Assembly (NCBI GenBank): GCA_040954595.2
Contig: CM082590.2
Span: forward strand, 2,294,001 to 2,358,000
From: Balanoglossus misakiensis
Lineage: Eukaryota; Hemichordata
Reading direction: 5' to 3'
Length of the DNA stretch: 64,000 bases
Position numbers and translations under genes: made by a program
Notes under the pieces: generated by a model
The model's database searches: none
What the model was told of the DNA's origin: nothing
Seen by the model: the letters and a program-made list of their open reading frames with translations, nothing else
Shown here: positions 45,601-60,000 of the stretch, piece by piece
Layout of the letters: the number at the start of each line of letters is the position of its first letter
How positions within the stretch are numbered: the stretch's first letter is position 1

Positions 45601-46335
45601 TGTAGTTTTACCATGTTGATTTTTTAGATTTCTTAACCCTGTGATTAAAATAGATTTTTTTAAAAATAAAAACTGTTAATTATAGTTTGCTTGTCTCTGA
45701 GGTTTTATGGGGGGTGGGGGTGGGTGGTTCAATGGTACCCCTAGTTAATTGTCTTGCTGCAAACTCACTGCAATGTTCAAATTTTCAAGGTGGCAATCTT
45801 GATTGCTGTGAACTCACTGCAGTATTCAAATTCCTGTGAACTCACTGCAGTATTCAAAATCTTGTTGCTGGAAGTTTGCAACAAATTTGCAAGTCCCCTA
45901 ATTTGCATGGTAAAATCAGGACTGTTTGCCACTTTGCAGCAGCAGTTTGCAGTGAGTTCGCAGAATCCTGCTGCAGTTTTGCGGGAGGAGTTTGCAGCAG
46001 GCCCTTTTTTCGTAAGGGATGTCCATATTATGGACATCACGAGGATGCGTCACGTTATCGACCAAACTTAGTGTAATAACCCCTTTATCATACATGAACA
46101 GTAGCCCATAGCCAAGTGTGACAGGGCGATGCGATCAGGTGATCAACGTATAGGCCGTAGTATCATTCTAAGAGGGTTGGCAGCTTTCATTATGATGGGC
46201 ACATGTGATTCAGGTCCCTCCCATCTACCTTAGCTGAGCTTGGGATCGCTTCGCCAAAGTTTATATGACAAGGGTGTTAGCCCATTCCTATCACAATAGG
46301 CTAGCTATATCGTTTATATGCCTTAATGAATTAAT
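45601..46335. other. No gene seen; CTGCA-rich short repeats
   Basis: Around 45750-46010 the phrase 'gaactcactgcagtattcaa' and related Gln/Cys-like frames repeat irregularly on both strands. No exon was recognised. Confidence 0.45.
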
Positions 46336-46339
46336 TAAT

Positions 46340-46427
46340 ATGACTGACTGACGGACTGACTGACTGACTAACTGACTGACTCACTGAATGAATGAATGAA
46401 AGAATCAATCAATCAATCAATCAAATA
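46340..46427. repeat. Compound tetranucleotide microsatellite
   Basis: (ACTG)n, then (AATG)n, then (AATC)n, with a few interruptions. Confidence 0.95.
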
Positions 46428-47642
46428 CCCAGACATGGCATGGAGGGATTCACCTCCTGTTGAGATGTTCGCACCCCCTAGCAAATTGTCACAGGTGGGG
46501 TGGTCAGTGGCCCTTAAAATGATGTCACTCACATGATAGAGATATTAATTACATAACTCCTTTCCAGAGTGTGCTCTATTTATAGTCTGCACTATATACA
46601 GGTAAATGTGTAATGATATTTCAATAACTTTTGGAATCACAGGTCAGTAGAAAGGTTGATTGAACAAAAGGTTTTGAAATTCGTTCACCTTGTATTGGAA
46701 CAGCTCTTACAGACATCACAACATCATTCAACGCTAAATCTTCGTAACTTTTACATACTGTTAATATAAATATAATTATTTTTCTTTAAATTCATCCAAA
46801 TATTACAATGTTTCTAGCAATTTCATAGCTGTATTATAGTTATTAAGATAATACTGTGTGTATGATATATACTTTGTGGATAGGATACAGATCTTTGCTT
46901 ATTACCAAGAATATAACACCATGTGTTTGGATTTTAAATGCAGTTCGGAGCTGACTGTGTTGCATTTTGACTGCAAAATTAAAATATTTAGTTACATTTC
47001 CTTGCATTTAGTGTTGAAAATGTCACTTTCAGCTTTAAAATGAGCACTGATATCTATGGAACTAGAAGAATTGTGCTTTCTATTCTACAACATACAACAT
47101 TTACATTTAATCAAACAACAGGATGATATTTGACAGTCAATCAATAAATATAACATACGTGTGAGTTGCATGTACAAAACTAGACACATGTATGTATGTG
47201 ATATTTAAAGGGACATTAACTGTTACACATGCTCTACACAGAACTCCACTTGTCAGCATAACCTGTATGTGTGTAACGGCTATTGAAATGAATTCTAGTC
47301 CAGACTTGAATTCAAATTCACAATAACAATACTGAACAGACACACCTATATTTCATCATGATTCAGGGATCTGAAGAAGACACTGCAGTAAATACTTAAA
47401 ACAAAAATACTGAAAACAAAGTGAAAAGTTACAGCTAATGAAGCTTTAACTATGTTCAGAAACAAGTAGAACAGGCAATCAAAACACATTATAAACATTG
47501 AGAAAAACACCCAAAGTTACATGTACTACCGGTATCTATGAGGGCCCGTTCTGGTCAAAATTGTAGTTTATTAATAAAACATGTTAGAATTAATTTTACC
47601 AGTATATAGAATTATTTTTTATGTGCTTTAATTATTTTTTTG
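46428..47642. other. No gene seen
   Basis: AT-rich sequence without recognised features. Short frames at 46858-47043 and 47137-47343 have no support. Confidence 0.45.
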
Positions 47643-49144
47643 TAGTCATGCAGAATTAATTTTATGTGTTCTAAATAATTATTTTAGCTTATCTTTGTTA
47701 GAAATAATTCTGCCAACATCTCGAATTATTTTTATGTGTAGACTCGAATTAATTTCACGTGTTGTGTCGAATTAATTTCACGTTGTCAAATAATATTGCC
47801 CTTACAATCCTTTGCGCGTAAATCAAGATGGCGGCGGCTGAGCATGTCTTTCTCGCCGCATAAAGTTAAAAAAGGGGCCGTTGTACAAGTTGTGAAACGT
47901 TTTGGGGCGATTTGCTGTCCAATATAAATGCAGTGTGCTCGAAAACGGCGATCGGTCCACGAGTTTTGGTCTACAGACAGAATTTTCTAGTCAAACCACT
48001 CAAAACCACTACCAGTTGGTGTAATCGCCAGCCTTGCTATGGTATAGCCCAGCTCTGCGTACAGTGTTCTTGGCGTGGAGGCCGTGTCATGGCGGGAACA
48101 CACAGACCTGTACACAGAGCTAGCTGTTGCCCCGCGTTGCCAATTCGCCTTGATTGAATAAATTTTGACATCTGAACATACAAAAATTGTGTTAATTTGT
48201 TATTTTCAGAACTAAGAAATAGCTGTAGGGCCCAGATCCCAGGAAACGGCGAATAAAATATTCCTTACAATTTCCTTGTAAACTCAAGTTTTGTTTAAAT
48301 AAATTTAAATTAAAAAGACAAAGTCTCTCTCTACATAACCATATTTAATGATAGCTTGCATTCTAGATTTACAACTGATAAGATAGGGTGTGGGGCATAG
48401 ATAGTAAAGGGGCAGACCCCGAAGTCTCCACCTCCTCTGTAGGCTGCATTCACAAACACCATTGGAGGGTGGGGGGGGGGGGGGGGTGGGCGAGAGAATT
48501 AAAAAATTTTACCGCTAATTTTCACATGCCCCCCCCCTCCCCCCGACACAACCCGAAATATTTACAAATCCCCCTTCCGAACTGCCAAAATTTTAAACAC
48601 CCTCCCCCTCCATTTTCTTTCACAGAGCAAAACACATCACCTATCTATCTTGTAAAAGATGATATTAATTCGACACTACACCTGTAATTAATTCAAGTCT
48701 ACACGTAAAAAGAATTCGATATGTTGGCAAAATTATTTCTAACAAAGATAAGCTAAAATAATTATTTAGAACACATAAAATTAATTCTGCATGACTACAA
48801 AAAATAATTAAAAACATTGAATTCCCCCCAAAACGTCTCACAACTTGTACAACGGCCCCTTTTTCGAACTTTATGCGGCGAGAAAGACATGCTCAGCCGC
48901 CGCCATCTTGATTTAAGCGCAAAGGATTGTGGGGGCAATATTAATTTGACACAATGTAAAATTAATTCGACACAACACGTGAAATTAATTCGACAAAACA
49001 CGTGATATTAATTCGACACTACACCTGAAATTAATTCGAGTCTACACGTAAAAATAATTCGAGATGTTGGCAAAATTATTTCCAACAAAGATAAGCTAAA
49101 ATAATTATTTAGAACACATAAAATTAATTCTGCATGACTACATG
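47643..49144. repeat. Large inverted repeat with AAGATGGCGGC in each arm
   Basis: The left arm (47643-47911) and the reverse complement of the right arm (about 48826-49144) match closely from 'gtagtcatgcagaattaatt' through 'caagatggcggcggctgagc' to 'acaagttgtga'. A third partial copy of the outer part lies at 48669-48813 in right-arm orientation. The centre (47912-48668) contains G- and C-runs (48468-48487 and about 48530) and no clear ORF. It could be a foldback transposon. No target duplication was identified. Confidence 0.8.
48948..49062 (-). repeat. 23 bp tandem repeat, five copies, in the right arm
   Basis: 'gacacaacacgtgaaattaa' plus ttc is repeated five times with changes. The left arm has fewer copies (about 47740-47790), so the arms differ mainly in copy number here. 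Confidence 0.85.
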
Positions 49145-50419
49145 TCGGTCTCTGGCCCATGGACTATAACCAAACAATGATAGTCCCAAATAAAGCCAAG
49201 CCATCAACTCCAATTTTGGTTTATTGGTGATGTTTTCTGCGATCATGCTGGATGCAATGCGGATATAATAAAACTACTCTGTGAAAAATATGTTTGTTTA
49301 CAAATTTGTTCACCTTTGTGGGTATATTGAACAGAAAGGGTTACTCCCCTTAACCTCTCAACAAACAAACAATCTTGACAATATTTGTAAACATACATAT
49401 TTTTGTCACACATTTTTATATTAAACAAACACACACACACACTGCAAAGCAGGAGGAAGAGCTCCCTGTGGTCTTCCCACAAACGTTGGAATCACACTGC
49501 AGTGGTCGCCTGATTCAACCAGTAAAGGTCACATGAGGTCATCAATTGTTGTCGGTTTTCTGGTTGAATATTCTCTGAAAGCACGCCTTAACATTGATAT
49601 TTTGCAATTGGTGTCAATAGTCATGAACTTTAAATAATGGAGCATCACTCGGCCCCAGTTACTAAGTTGCGATAGGGCGAAATCAACAGCGGAAACTGAT
49701 TGTCGATCGTCCATGTCTCAAGCTTACCTTGTTTACGGACTGAATCAGGGGACTACAGTAACGTTATCGCGATGAATGTGATTCTACCCACACATTAAGT
49801 CGTGAAAACTATCAGTGATATCTTAAAACACACTAAATACTGTAATGTTTCAATACTCACTCCGCCAAATCTGTATATAGGAATAATGATGGTGGACAGT
49901 GTGGGGGGCCTGAACCCATGACTTGCAGAAAACAGCTGGTACTTGCTCGCTCCTTGGCTTTGCATGTTTTCCGCTATTCTTTCAGAGAAATATGACACCG
50001 TCCTGGATGTGTAACAAACACTGGCCAACTAACGTCCATAGAAAAGGCGACATTGCAGTTGACGACAGAAAAAACTGGCAGATTCTCTAGCCTGCGTGTC
50101 ACACATGTGTTTACAACAAAGACACTGAACTGGTCAAAGGAAACGGGTCGAAGGTCAGCAACAGCGCCCTCTTGGGGTATATTCTGCGGAACTTTTGAAA
50201 GTTCCCGATCTCGTATCCTAAGGACGCCAGCAGAATTTCCTGCGGCATTTTAATTCTCATTCAAATATGAAAGAAACAAAACTAACCCGGTGTGAATTAG
50301 TTGGTTTAAAGGGGAGTTGGGGCAGGGTCTTCTTTCGGTAGTTTTGACCCCCAATAAGGCCTATTTACGGAGAGGATCTCTTATTCTTCAAATTTATTAA
50401 TGGAAGTCGCGTATATGGG
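49145..50419. other. No gene seen
   Basis: Mixed sequence with a short CA microsatellite (about 49427-49442). A 61-codon minus frame at 49529-49714 (starts MDDRQSVSAVDFALSQ) is non-repetitive, but no splice sites or domain support it. Confidence 0.4.
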
Positions 50420-50650
50420 TAAGGGACCATTCAGTTTTTACGGCCGGGTGGGGCGGCAAAATCCAGGGGGGGGGGGGGTCACTTAAATTTTGAAGTCCGA
50501 AAGTGGGGGTAATCTTTTTTTTAAAAACGTTTAGGGGGTCACATACTTTTGCCGCAAAACTTTTGCTTTGAGTCCACAAAATTGCAGTTTCGCGCCCTTA
50601 ATTTTACAAGATTTTCTAATATGGGAGGGGGACACCCCATCCCACACCCA
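50420..50650. repeat. G-rich dispersed repeat
   Basis: The string 'aagggaccattcag', a G-run (about 50467-50480), 'tcacttaaattttgaagtcc' and 'gggggtcacata' have the look of a dispersed non-coding repeat. Identity is not established. Confidence 0.5.
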
Positions 50651-51891
50651 CCCCTCCATTCTTCGCTACATTTCATTTATTGCCTGGTTTGTCTAGTGTA
50701 CAAGGGCAGACTACTTGCCACACCACCACACCGATGCTTACTTTGAGTGGAGTGGCAAAAGTAAAATGCGCAGAACACATAGATAGGCCTATGCGCATAA
50801 GAACGTTTTCCACTAGACTCTGTGGATCGACGGATAGTTCCAAAATGCCCATGGTTGCTTCCAAACAGCCTCGTTTATTTACCGAATTCTGTTGTGAGGC
50901 ACATAACACATAGATAGGCCTATGTGCATAAGAAAGTTTTCCACTAGACTCTGTAGATCGAGAGATAGTTCTAAAATATCCATGGTTGCCTCAAAACACA
51001 GCCTCGTTTGTTTACAAAAATCTGTTGTGATGCGCAGAACACATAGATAGGCCTATGCGCATAAGAACGTTTTCCACTAGACCTTTTAGATCGACGGATA
51101 GTTCTAAAATTTCCATGGTTGTTTCCAAACAGCCTCGTTTATTTACCGATTTCTGTTGTGAGGCGCTGAACACATAGATAGGCCTATGCGCATAAGAAAG
51201 TTTTCCACTAGACGCTGAAGATCGACGGATAGTTCTAAAATTTCCATGGTTGCTTCCAAACAGCCTCGTTTATTTACCGATTTCTGTTGTGAGGCGCAGA
51301 ACACATGATAGGCCCATGCTCATAAGAAATTTTTCCACTAGACTGTGTAGATCGAGAGATAGTTCAAAAATTTCCGTGGTTGCTTCCAAACAGCCTCGTT
51401 TGTTTACAAAATTATTTTGTGATGCGCAGAACACATAGATAGGCCTATGCGCAAAAGAACGTTTTCCACTAGACTCTGTAGATCGATGGATAGTTCTAAA
51501 ATTTACATGGGTGCTTCTAAACAGCCTCGTTTATTTACCGATTTCTGTTGTGAGGCGCTGAACACATGATAGGCCTATACGCATAAGAAAGTTTTCCACT
51601 ATACTCTGTAGATCGACGGATAGTTGTAAAATTTCAATGGTTGCTTCCAAACAGCCTCGTTTATTTACCGAATTCTGTTGTGATGCGCAGAACACATGAT
51701 AGGACTATGCGCATAAGAAATTTTTCCACTAGACTCTGTAGATCGACGGGTAGTTCTAAAATTTCCATAGTTGCTTCCAAACAGCCTCGTTTATTTACCG
51801 AATTCTGTTGTTAGGCGCAGAACACGTGATAGGCCTATGCGCATAAGAAAGTTTTCCACTAGACTCTGTAGATCAACGGATAGTTCTAAAA

Positions 51892-54800
51892 TTGCCATGG
51901 TTGCTTCCAAACAGCCTCGTTAATTTACCGATTTCTGTTGTGAGGCGCAGAACACATGATAGGCCTATGCGCATAAGAAATTTTTCCACTAGACTCTGTA
52001 GATCGACGGATAGTTCTAAAATGTCCATGGTTGCTTCCAAACAGCCTCGTTTATTTAATGAATTCTGTTGTGATGCGCAGAACACATGATAGGCCTATGC
52101 GCATAAGAATTTTTCCACTAGACTCTGTAGATCGACGGATAGTTCTAAAATATCCATACTTGCTGCCAAACAGCCTCGTTTATTTACCGAATTATGTTGT
52201 GAGGCGCAGAACACGTGATAGGCCTATGCGCATCAGTAAGTTTTCCACTAGACTCTGTAGATCGAGAGATAGTTCTAAAATTTCCAATGTTGCCTCAAAA
52301 CACAGCCTCGTTTGTTTACAAAATTCTGTTGTGATGCGCAGAACACATAGATAGGCCTATGCACATAAGAACGTTTTCCACTAGACTCTGTAGATCGACG
52401 GATAGTTCTAAAATTTCCATGGTTGCTTCCAAACACAGTCTCGTTTGTTTACAAAAGTCTGCAGTGATGCGCAGAACACATGATAGGCCTATGCGCATAA
52501 GAAACTTTTTCACTGTAGATCGACGGATAGTTCTAAAATTTCCATAGACTCTGTAGATCGAGAGATAGTTCTAAAATTTCCATGTTTGCTTCCAAACACA
52601 GCCTCGTTTGTTTACAAAATTCTTTTGTGATGCGCAGAACACATAGCTAGGCCTATGCGCATAAGAAAGTTTTCCACTAGACTCTGTAGATCGACGGATA
52701 GTTCTAAAATTTCCATGGTTGCTTCCAAACAGCCTCCTTTATTTACCGAATTCTGTTGTGAGGCGCAGAGCACGTAATAGGCCTATGCGCATACGAAAGT
52801 TTTCCACCAGACTCCGTAGATCGACGGATAGTTGTAAAATTCCATGGTTGTTTCCAAACACAGCCTCGTTTATTTACCGATTTCTGTTGTGAGGCGCTGA
52901 ACACATGATAGGCCTATACGCATAAGAAAGTTTTCCACTATACTCTGTAGATCGACGGATAGTTCTAAAATTTCCATGGTTGCTTCCAAACAGCCTCGTT
53001 TATTTACCGATTTCTGTTGTGAGGCGCAGAACACATGATAGGCCCATGCTCATAAGAAATTTTTTCCACTAGACTGTGTAGATCGAGAGATAGTTCAAAA
53101 ATTTCCGTGGTTGCTTCCAAACAGCCTCGTTTGTTTACAAAATTATTTTGTGATGCGCAGAACACATAGATAGGCCTATGCGCAAAAGAACGTTTTCCAC
53201 TAGACTCTGTAGATCGACGGATAGTTGTAAAATTTCAATGGTTGCTTCCAAACAGCCTCGTTTATTTACCGAATTCTGTTGTGATGCGCAGAACACATGA
53301 TAGGACTATGCGCATAAGAAATTTTTCCACTAGACTCTGTAGATCGACGGGTAGTTCTAAAATTTCCATAGTTGCTTCCAAACAGCCTCGTTTATTTACC
53401 GAATTCTGTTGTTAGGCGCAGAACACGTGATAGGCCTATGCGTATAAGAAAGTTTTCCACTAGACTCTGTAGATCGACGGATAGTTCTAAAATTGCCATG
53501 GTTGCTTCCAAACAGCCTCGTTAATTTACCGATTTCTGTTGTGAGGCGCAGAACACATGATAGGCCTATGCGCATAAGAAATTTTTCCACTAGACTCTGT
53601 AGATCGACGGATAGTTCTAAAATGTCCATGGTTGCTTCCAAACAGCCTCGTTTATTTAATGAATTCTGTTGTGATGCGCAGAACACATGATAGGCCTATG
53701 CGCATAAGAATTTTTCCACTAGACTCTGTAGATCGACGGATAGTTCTAAAATATCCATACTTGCTGCCAAACAGCCTCGTTTATTTACCGAATTATGTTG
53801 TGAGGCGCAGAACACGTGATAGGCCTATGCGCATCAGAAAGTTTTCCACTAGACTCTGTAGATCGAGAGATAGTTCTAAAATTTCCAATGTTGCCTCAAA
53901 ACACAGCCTCGTTTGTTTACAAAATTCTGTTGTGATGCGCAGAACACATAGATAGGCCTATGCACATAAGAACGTTTTCCACTAGACTCTGTAGATCGAC
54001 GGATAGTTCTAAAATTTCCATGGTTGCTTCCAAACACAGTCTCGTTTGTTTACAAAAGTCTGCAGTGATGCGCAGAACACATGATAGGCCTATGCGCATA
54101 AGAAACTTTTTCACTGTAGATCGACGGATAGTTCTAAAATTTCCATAGACTCTGTAGATCGAGAGATAGTTCTAAAATTTCCATGGTTGCTTCCAAACAC
54201 AGCCTCGTTTGTTTACAAAATTCTTTTGTGATGCGCAGAACACATAGCTAGGCCTATGCGCATAAGAAAGTTTTCCACTAGACTCTGTAGATCGACGGAT
54301 AGTTCTAAAATTTCCATGGTTGCTTCCAAACAGCCTCGTTTATTTACCGAATTCTGTTGTGAGGCGCAGAGCACGTAATAGGCCTATGCGCATACGAAAG
54401 TTTTCCACCAGACTCCGTAGATCGACGGATAGTTGTAAAATTCCATGGTTGTTTCCAAACACAGCCTCGTTTATTTACCGATTTCTGTTGTGAGGCGCTG
54501 AACACATGATAGGCCTATACGCATAAGAAAGTTTTCCACTATACTCTGTAGATCGACGGATAGTTCTAAAATTTCAATGGTTGCTTCCAAACAGCCTCGT
54601 TTATTTACCGAATTCTGTTGTGATGCGCAGAACACATGATAGGACTATGCGCATAAGAAATTTTTCCACTAGACTCTGTAGATCGACGGGTAGTTCTAAA
54701 ATTTCCATAGTTGCTTCCAAACAGCCTCGTTTATTTACCGAATTCTGTTGTTAGGCGCAGAACACGTGAAAGGCCTGTGCGCATAAGAAAGTTTTCCACT

Positions 54801-55120
54801 AGACTCTGTAGATCGACGGATAGTTCTAAAATTGCCATGGTTGCTTCCAAACAGCCTCGTTAATTTACCGATTTCTGTTGTGAGGCGCAGAACACATGAT
54901 AGGCCTATGCGCATAAGAAATTTTTCCACTAGACTCTGTAGATCGACGGATAGTTCTAAAATGTCCATGGTTGCTTCCAAACAGCCTCGTTTATTTAATG
55001 AATTCTGTTGTGATGCGCAGAACACATGATAGGCCTATGCGCATAAGAATTTTTCCACTAGACTCTGTAGATCGACGGATAGTTCTAAAATATCCATACT
55101 TGCTTCCAAACAGCCTCGTT
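51892..55120. repeat. Higher-order duplications of 1601 and 1339 bp in satellite B
   Basis: The segment starting at 51892 recurs at 53493 (shift 1601) and again at 54832 (shift 1339), near-identical over several hundred bases and including the same variant units and the fused junction unit. Confidence 0.85.
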
Positions 55121-55680
55121 TATTTACCGAATTATGTTGTGAGGCGCAGAACACGTGATAGGCCTATGCGCATTAGAAAGTTTTCCACTAGACTCTGTAG
55201 ATCGAGAGATAGTTCTAAAATTTCCAAGGTTGCTTCCAAACACAGTCTCGTTTGTTTACAAAAGTCTGCAGTGATGCGCAGAACACATGATAGGCCTATG
55301 CGCATAAGAAACTTTTTCACTGTAGATCGACGGATAGTTCTAAAATTTCCATAGACTCTGTAGATCGAGAGATAGTTCTAAAATTTCCATGGTTGCTTCC
55401 AAACACAGCCTCGTTTGTTTACAAAATTCTTTTGTGATGCGCAGAACACATAGCTAGGCCTATGCGCATAAGAAAGTTTTCCACTAGACTCTGTAGATCG
55501 ACGGATAGTTCTAAAATGTCCATGGTTGATTTCAAACAGCCTTGTTTATTTACCGAATTCTGCTGTGATGCGCAGAACACATAGATAGGCCTATGTGCAT
55601 AAGAAAGTTTTCCACTAGACTCTGTAGATCGACGGATAGTTCTAAAATTTCCATGGTTGCATCCAAACAGCCTCGTTTAT

Positions 55681-57058
55681 TTACCGATTTCTGTTGTGAG
55701 GCGCAGAACACGTGATAGGCCTATGCGCATAAGAAAGTTTTTTACTAGACTCTGCAGATCGACGGATAGTTCTAAAATTTCCATGGTTGCTTCCAAACAC
55801 AGCCTCGTTTATTTCCAAATTCTGTTGTAATGCGCAGAACACATAGATAGGCCTATGCGCATAAGAACGTTTTCCACTAGACTCTATAGATCGACGGATA
55901 GTTCTAAAATTTCCATGGTTGCTTCCAAACACAGCCTCGTTTGTTTACAAAATTCTGCAGTGATGCGCAGAACACATGATAGGCCTATGCGCATAAGAAA
56001 CTTTTTCACTGTAGATCGACGGATAGTTCTAAAATTTCCATAGACTCTGTAGATCGAGAGATAGTTCTAAAATTTCCATGGTTGCTTCCAAACACAGCCT
56101 CGTTTGTTTACAAAATTCTTTTGTGATGCGCAGAACACATAGCTAGGCCTATGCGCATAAGAAAGTTTTCCACTAGACTCTGTAGATCGACGGATAGTTC
56201 TAAAATGTCCATGGTTGATTTCAAACAGCCTTGTTTATTTACCGAATTCTGCTGTGATGCGCAGAACACATAGATAGGCCTATGTGCATAAGAAAGTTTT
56301 CCACTAGACTCTGTAGATCGACGGATAGTTCTAAAATTTCCATGGTTGCATCCAAACAGCCTCGTTTATTTACCGATTTCTGTTGTGAGGCGCAGGACAC
56401 GTGATAGGCCTATGCGCATAAGAAAGTTTTTTACTAGACTCTGCAGATCGACGGATAGTTCTAAAATTTCCATGGTTGCTTCCAAACACAGCCTCGTTTA
56501 TTTCCAAATTCTGTTGTAATGCGCAGAACACATAGATAGGCCTATGCGCATAAGAACGTTTTCCACTAGACTCTATAGATCGACGGATAGTTCTAAAATT
56601 TCCATGGTTGCTTCCAAACACAGCCTCGTTTGTTTACAAAATTCTGCAGTGATGCGCAGAACACATGATAGGCCTATGCGCATAAGAAACTTTTTCACTG
56701 TAGATCGACGGATAGTTCTAAAATTTCCATGGTTGATTCCAAACACATTCTCGTTTGTTTACAAAATTCTGTTGTAATGCGCAGAACACATAGCTAGGCC
56801 TATGCGCATAAGAAAGTTTTCCACTAGACTCTGTAGATCGAGAGATAGTTCTAAAATATACATGGTTGCCTCAAAACACAGCCTCGTTTGTTTACAAAAT
56901 TCTGTTGTGATGCGCAGAACACATAGATAGGCCTATGCGCATAAGAACGTTTTCCACTAGACCTTTTAGATCGACGGATAGTTCTAAAATTTCCATGGTT
57001 GTTTCCAAACAGCCTCGTTTATTTACCGATTTCTGTTGTGAGGCGCTGAACACATAGA
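55681..57058. repeat. 689 bp higher-order duplication in satellite B
   Basis: The segment 55681-56369 is repeated at 56370-57058 at least in its first several hundred bases (shift 689), with the odd 'aagttttttactag' and 'tttatttccaaattc' variants preserved. Confidence 0.8.
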
Positions 57059-60000
57059 TAGGCCTATGCGCATAAGAAAGTTTTCCACTAGACGCTGAAG
57101 GTCGACGGATAGTTCTAAAATTTCCATGGTTGCTTCCAAACAGCCTCGTTTATTTACCGATTTCTGTTGTGAGGCGCAGAACACATGATAGGCCCATGCG
57201 CATAAGAAATTTTTCCACTAGACTCTGTAGATCGACGGATAGTTCTAAAATGTCCATGGTTGCTTCCAAACAAAGCCTCGTTTGTTTACAAAATTCTGTT
57301 GTGATGCGCAGAACACATATATAGGCCTATGCGCATATGAACGTTTCCCACTATACTCTGTAGATCGAGAGATAGTTCTAAAATTTCCATGTTTGCTTAC
57401 AAACAGCCTCGTTTATTTACGGAATTCTGTTTTGAGGCGCAGAACACATAGATAGGCATATGTGCATAAGAAAGTTTTCCACTATAGACTCTGTAGATCG
57501 AGAGATAGTTCTAAAATTTCCATGGTTGCTTCCAAACACAGCCTCGTTTGTTTACAAAATTCTGTTGTGATGCGCAGAACACATATATAGGCCTATGCGC
57601 ATAAGAACGTTTTCCACTAGACTCTGTAGAACGACGGATAGCTGTAAAATGTCCATGGTTGCTTCCAAACTGCCTCGTTTATTTACCGATTTCTGTTGTG
57701 AGGCGCAGAACACATGATAGGCCTATGCGCATAAGACATTTTTCCACTAGACTCTGTAGATCGACGGATAGTTCTAAAATTTCCATGGTTGCTTCCAAAC
57801 AGCCTCGTTTATTTACCGAATTCTGTTGTGAGGCGCAGAACACGTAATAGACCTATGCGCATTAGAAAGTTTTCCACAAGACTCTGTAGATCGACGGATA
57901 GATGTAAAATGTCCACGGTTGCTTCCAAATACAGCCTCGTTTATTTACCGATTTCTGTTGTGATGCGCATAACACATATATAGGCCTATGCGCAAAAGAA
58001 CGTTTTCCACTAGACTCTGTAGATCGACGGATAGCTGTAAAATTTCCATGTTTGCTTCCAAACAGCCTCGTTTATTTACGGAATTCTGTTGTGAGGCGCA
58101 GAACACGTAATAGGCCTATGCGCATTAGAAAGTTTTCCACAGGACTCTGTAGATCGACGGATAGTTGTAAAATGTCCATGGTTGCTTCCAAATACAGCCT
58201 CGTTTATTTACCGATTTCTGTTGTGATGCGCATAACATATATATAGGCCTATGCGCAAAAGAACGTTTTCCACTAGACTCTGTAGATCGACGGATAGCTG
58301 TAAAATTTCCATGTTTGCTTGCAAACAGCCTTGTTTATTTACGGAATTCTGTTTTGAGGCGCAGAACACATGATAGGCCTATGCGCATACGACATTTTTC
58401 CACTAGACTCTGTAGATCGACGGATAGTTGTAAAATTTCCATGGTTGCTTCCAAACAACCTCGTTTGTTTACCGAATTCTGTTGTGATGCGCAGAACACA
58501 TATATAGGCCTATGCGCATAAGAACGTTTTCCACTAGACTCTGTAGATCGACGGATAGTTGTAAAATGTTCATGGTTGCTTCCAAATACAGCCTCGTTTA
58601 TTTACCGATTTCTGTTGTGATGCGCATAACACATAGATAGGCCTATGCGCATTATAACGTTTTCCACTAGACTCTGTAGATCGACGGATAGTTGTAAAAT
58701 TTCCATGGTTGCTTCCAAACAGCCTCGTTTATTTACCGAATTCTGTTGTTAGGCGCAGAACACGTTATAGGCCTATGCGCATAAGAAAGTTTTCCACCAG
58801 ACTCTGTAGATCGAAGGATTTTTGTAAAATTTCCATGGTTGCTTCCAAACAGCCTCGTTTATTTACCGAATTCTGTTGTTAGGCGCAGAACACGTTATAG
58901 GCCAATGCGCATAAGAAAGTTTTCCACCAGACTCTGTAGATGGACTGATAGTTGTAAAATTTCCATGGTTGCTTCCAAACAGCCTCGTTTATTTACTGAT
59001 TTCTGTTGTGAGGCGCAGAACACATGATAGGCCAATGCGCATAAGACATTTTTCCACTAGACTCTGTAGATCGACGGATAGTTGTAAAATTTCCATGGTT
59101 GCTTCCAAACAACCTCGTTTGTTTACGAATTCTGTTGTGATGCGCAGAACACATATATAGGGCTATGCGCATAAGAAAGTTTTCCACCAGACTCCGTAGA
59201 TCGACGGATAGTTGTAAAATTTCCATGGTTGCTTCCAAACAGCCTCGTTTATTTACCGAATTCTGTTGTGAGGCGCAGAACACATAGATAGGCATATGTG
59301 CATAAGAAAGTTTTCCACTATAGACTCTGTAGATCGAGAGATAGTTCTAAAATGTCCATGGTTGCTACCAAACACAGCCTCGTTTGTTTACAAAATTCTG
59401 TTGTGATGCGCAGAACACATAGATAGGCCTATGCGCATATGAACGTTTTCCAACATACACTGTAGATCGAGAGATAGTTCTAAAACTTCCATGTTTGCTT
59501 CCAAACAGCCTCGTTTATTTGCGGAATTCTGTTTTGAGGCGCAGAACACATAGATAGGCATATGTGAATAAGAAAGTTTTCCACTATAGACTCTGTAGAT
59601 CGAGAGATAGTTGTAAAATTTCCATGGTTGCTTCCAAACAGCCTCGCTTATTTACCGATTTCTGTTGTGAGGCGCAGAACACATAGATAGGCCTATGCGC
59701 ATGAAAAACTTTTCAACTTTAGATCAACGGATAGTTCTAAAATTTCCATGGTTGTTTCCAAACAGCCTCGTTTATTTACCGAATTCTGTTGTGATGCGTA
59801 GAACACATACATATGCCTATGCGCATAAGAAAGTTTTCCACTAGACTCCGTAGATCGACGAATAGTTCTAAAATGTCCATGGTTGCTTCCAAACAAAGCC
59901 TGGTTTGTTTACAAAATTCTGTTGTGAAGCGCAGAACACATAGACAGGCCTATGCGCATATGAACGTTTTCCACTATACTCTGTAGATCGAGAGATAGTT

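Noticed and set aside
49529-49714. Minus 61-codon frame with protein-like composition
   Set aside because: No splice sites, domain or neighbouring exon to support it.
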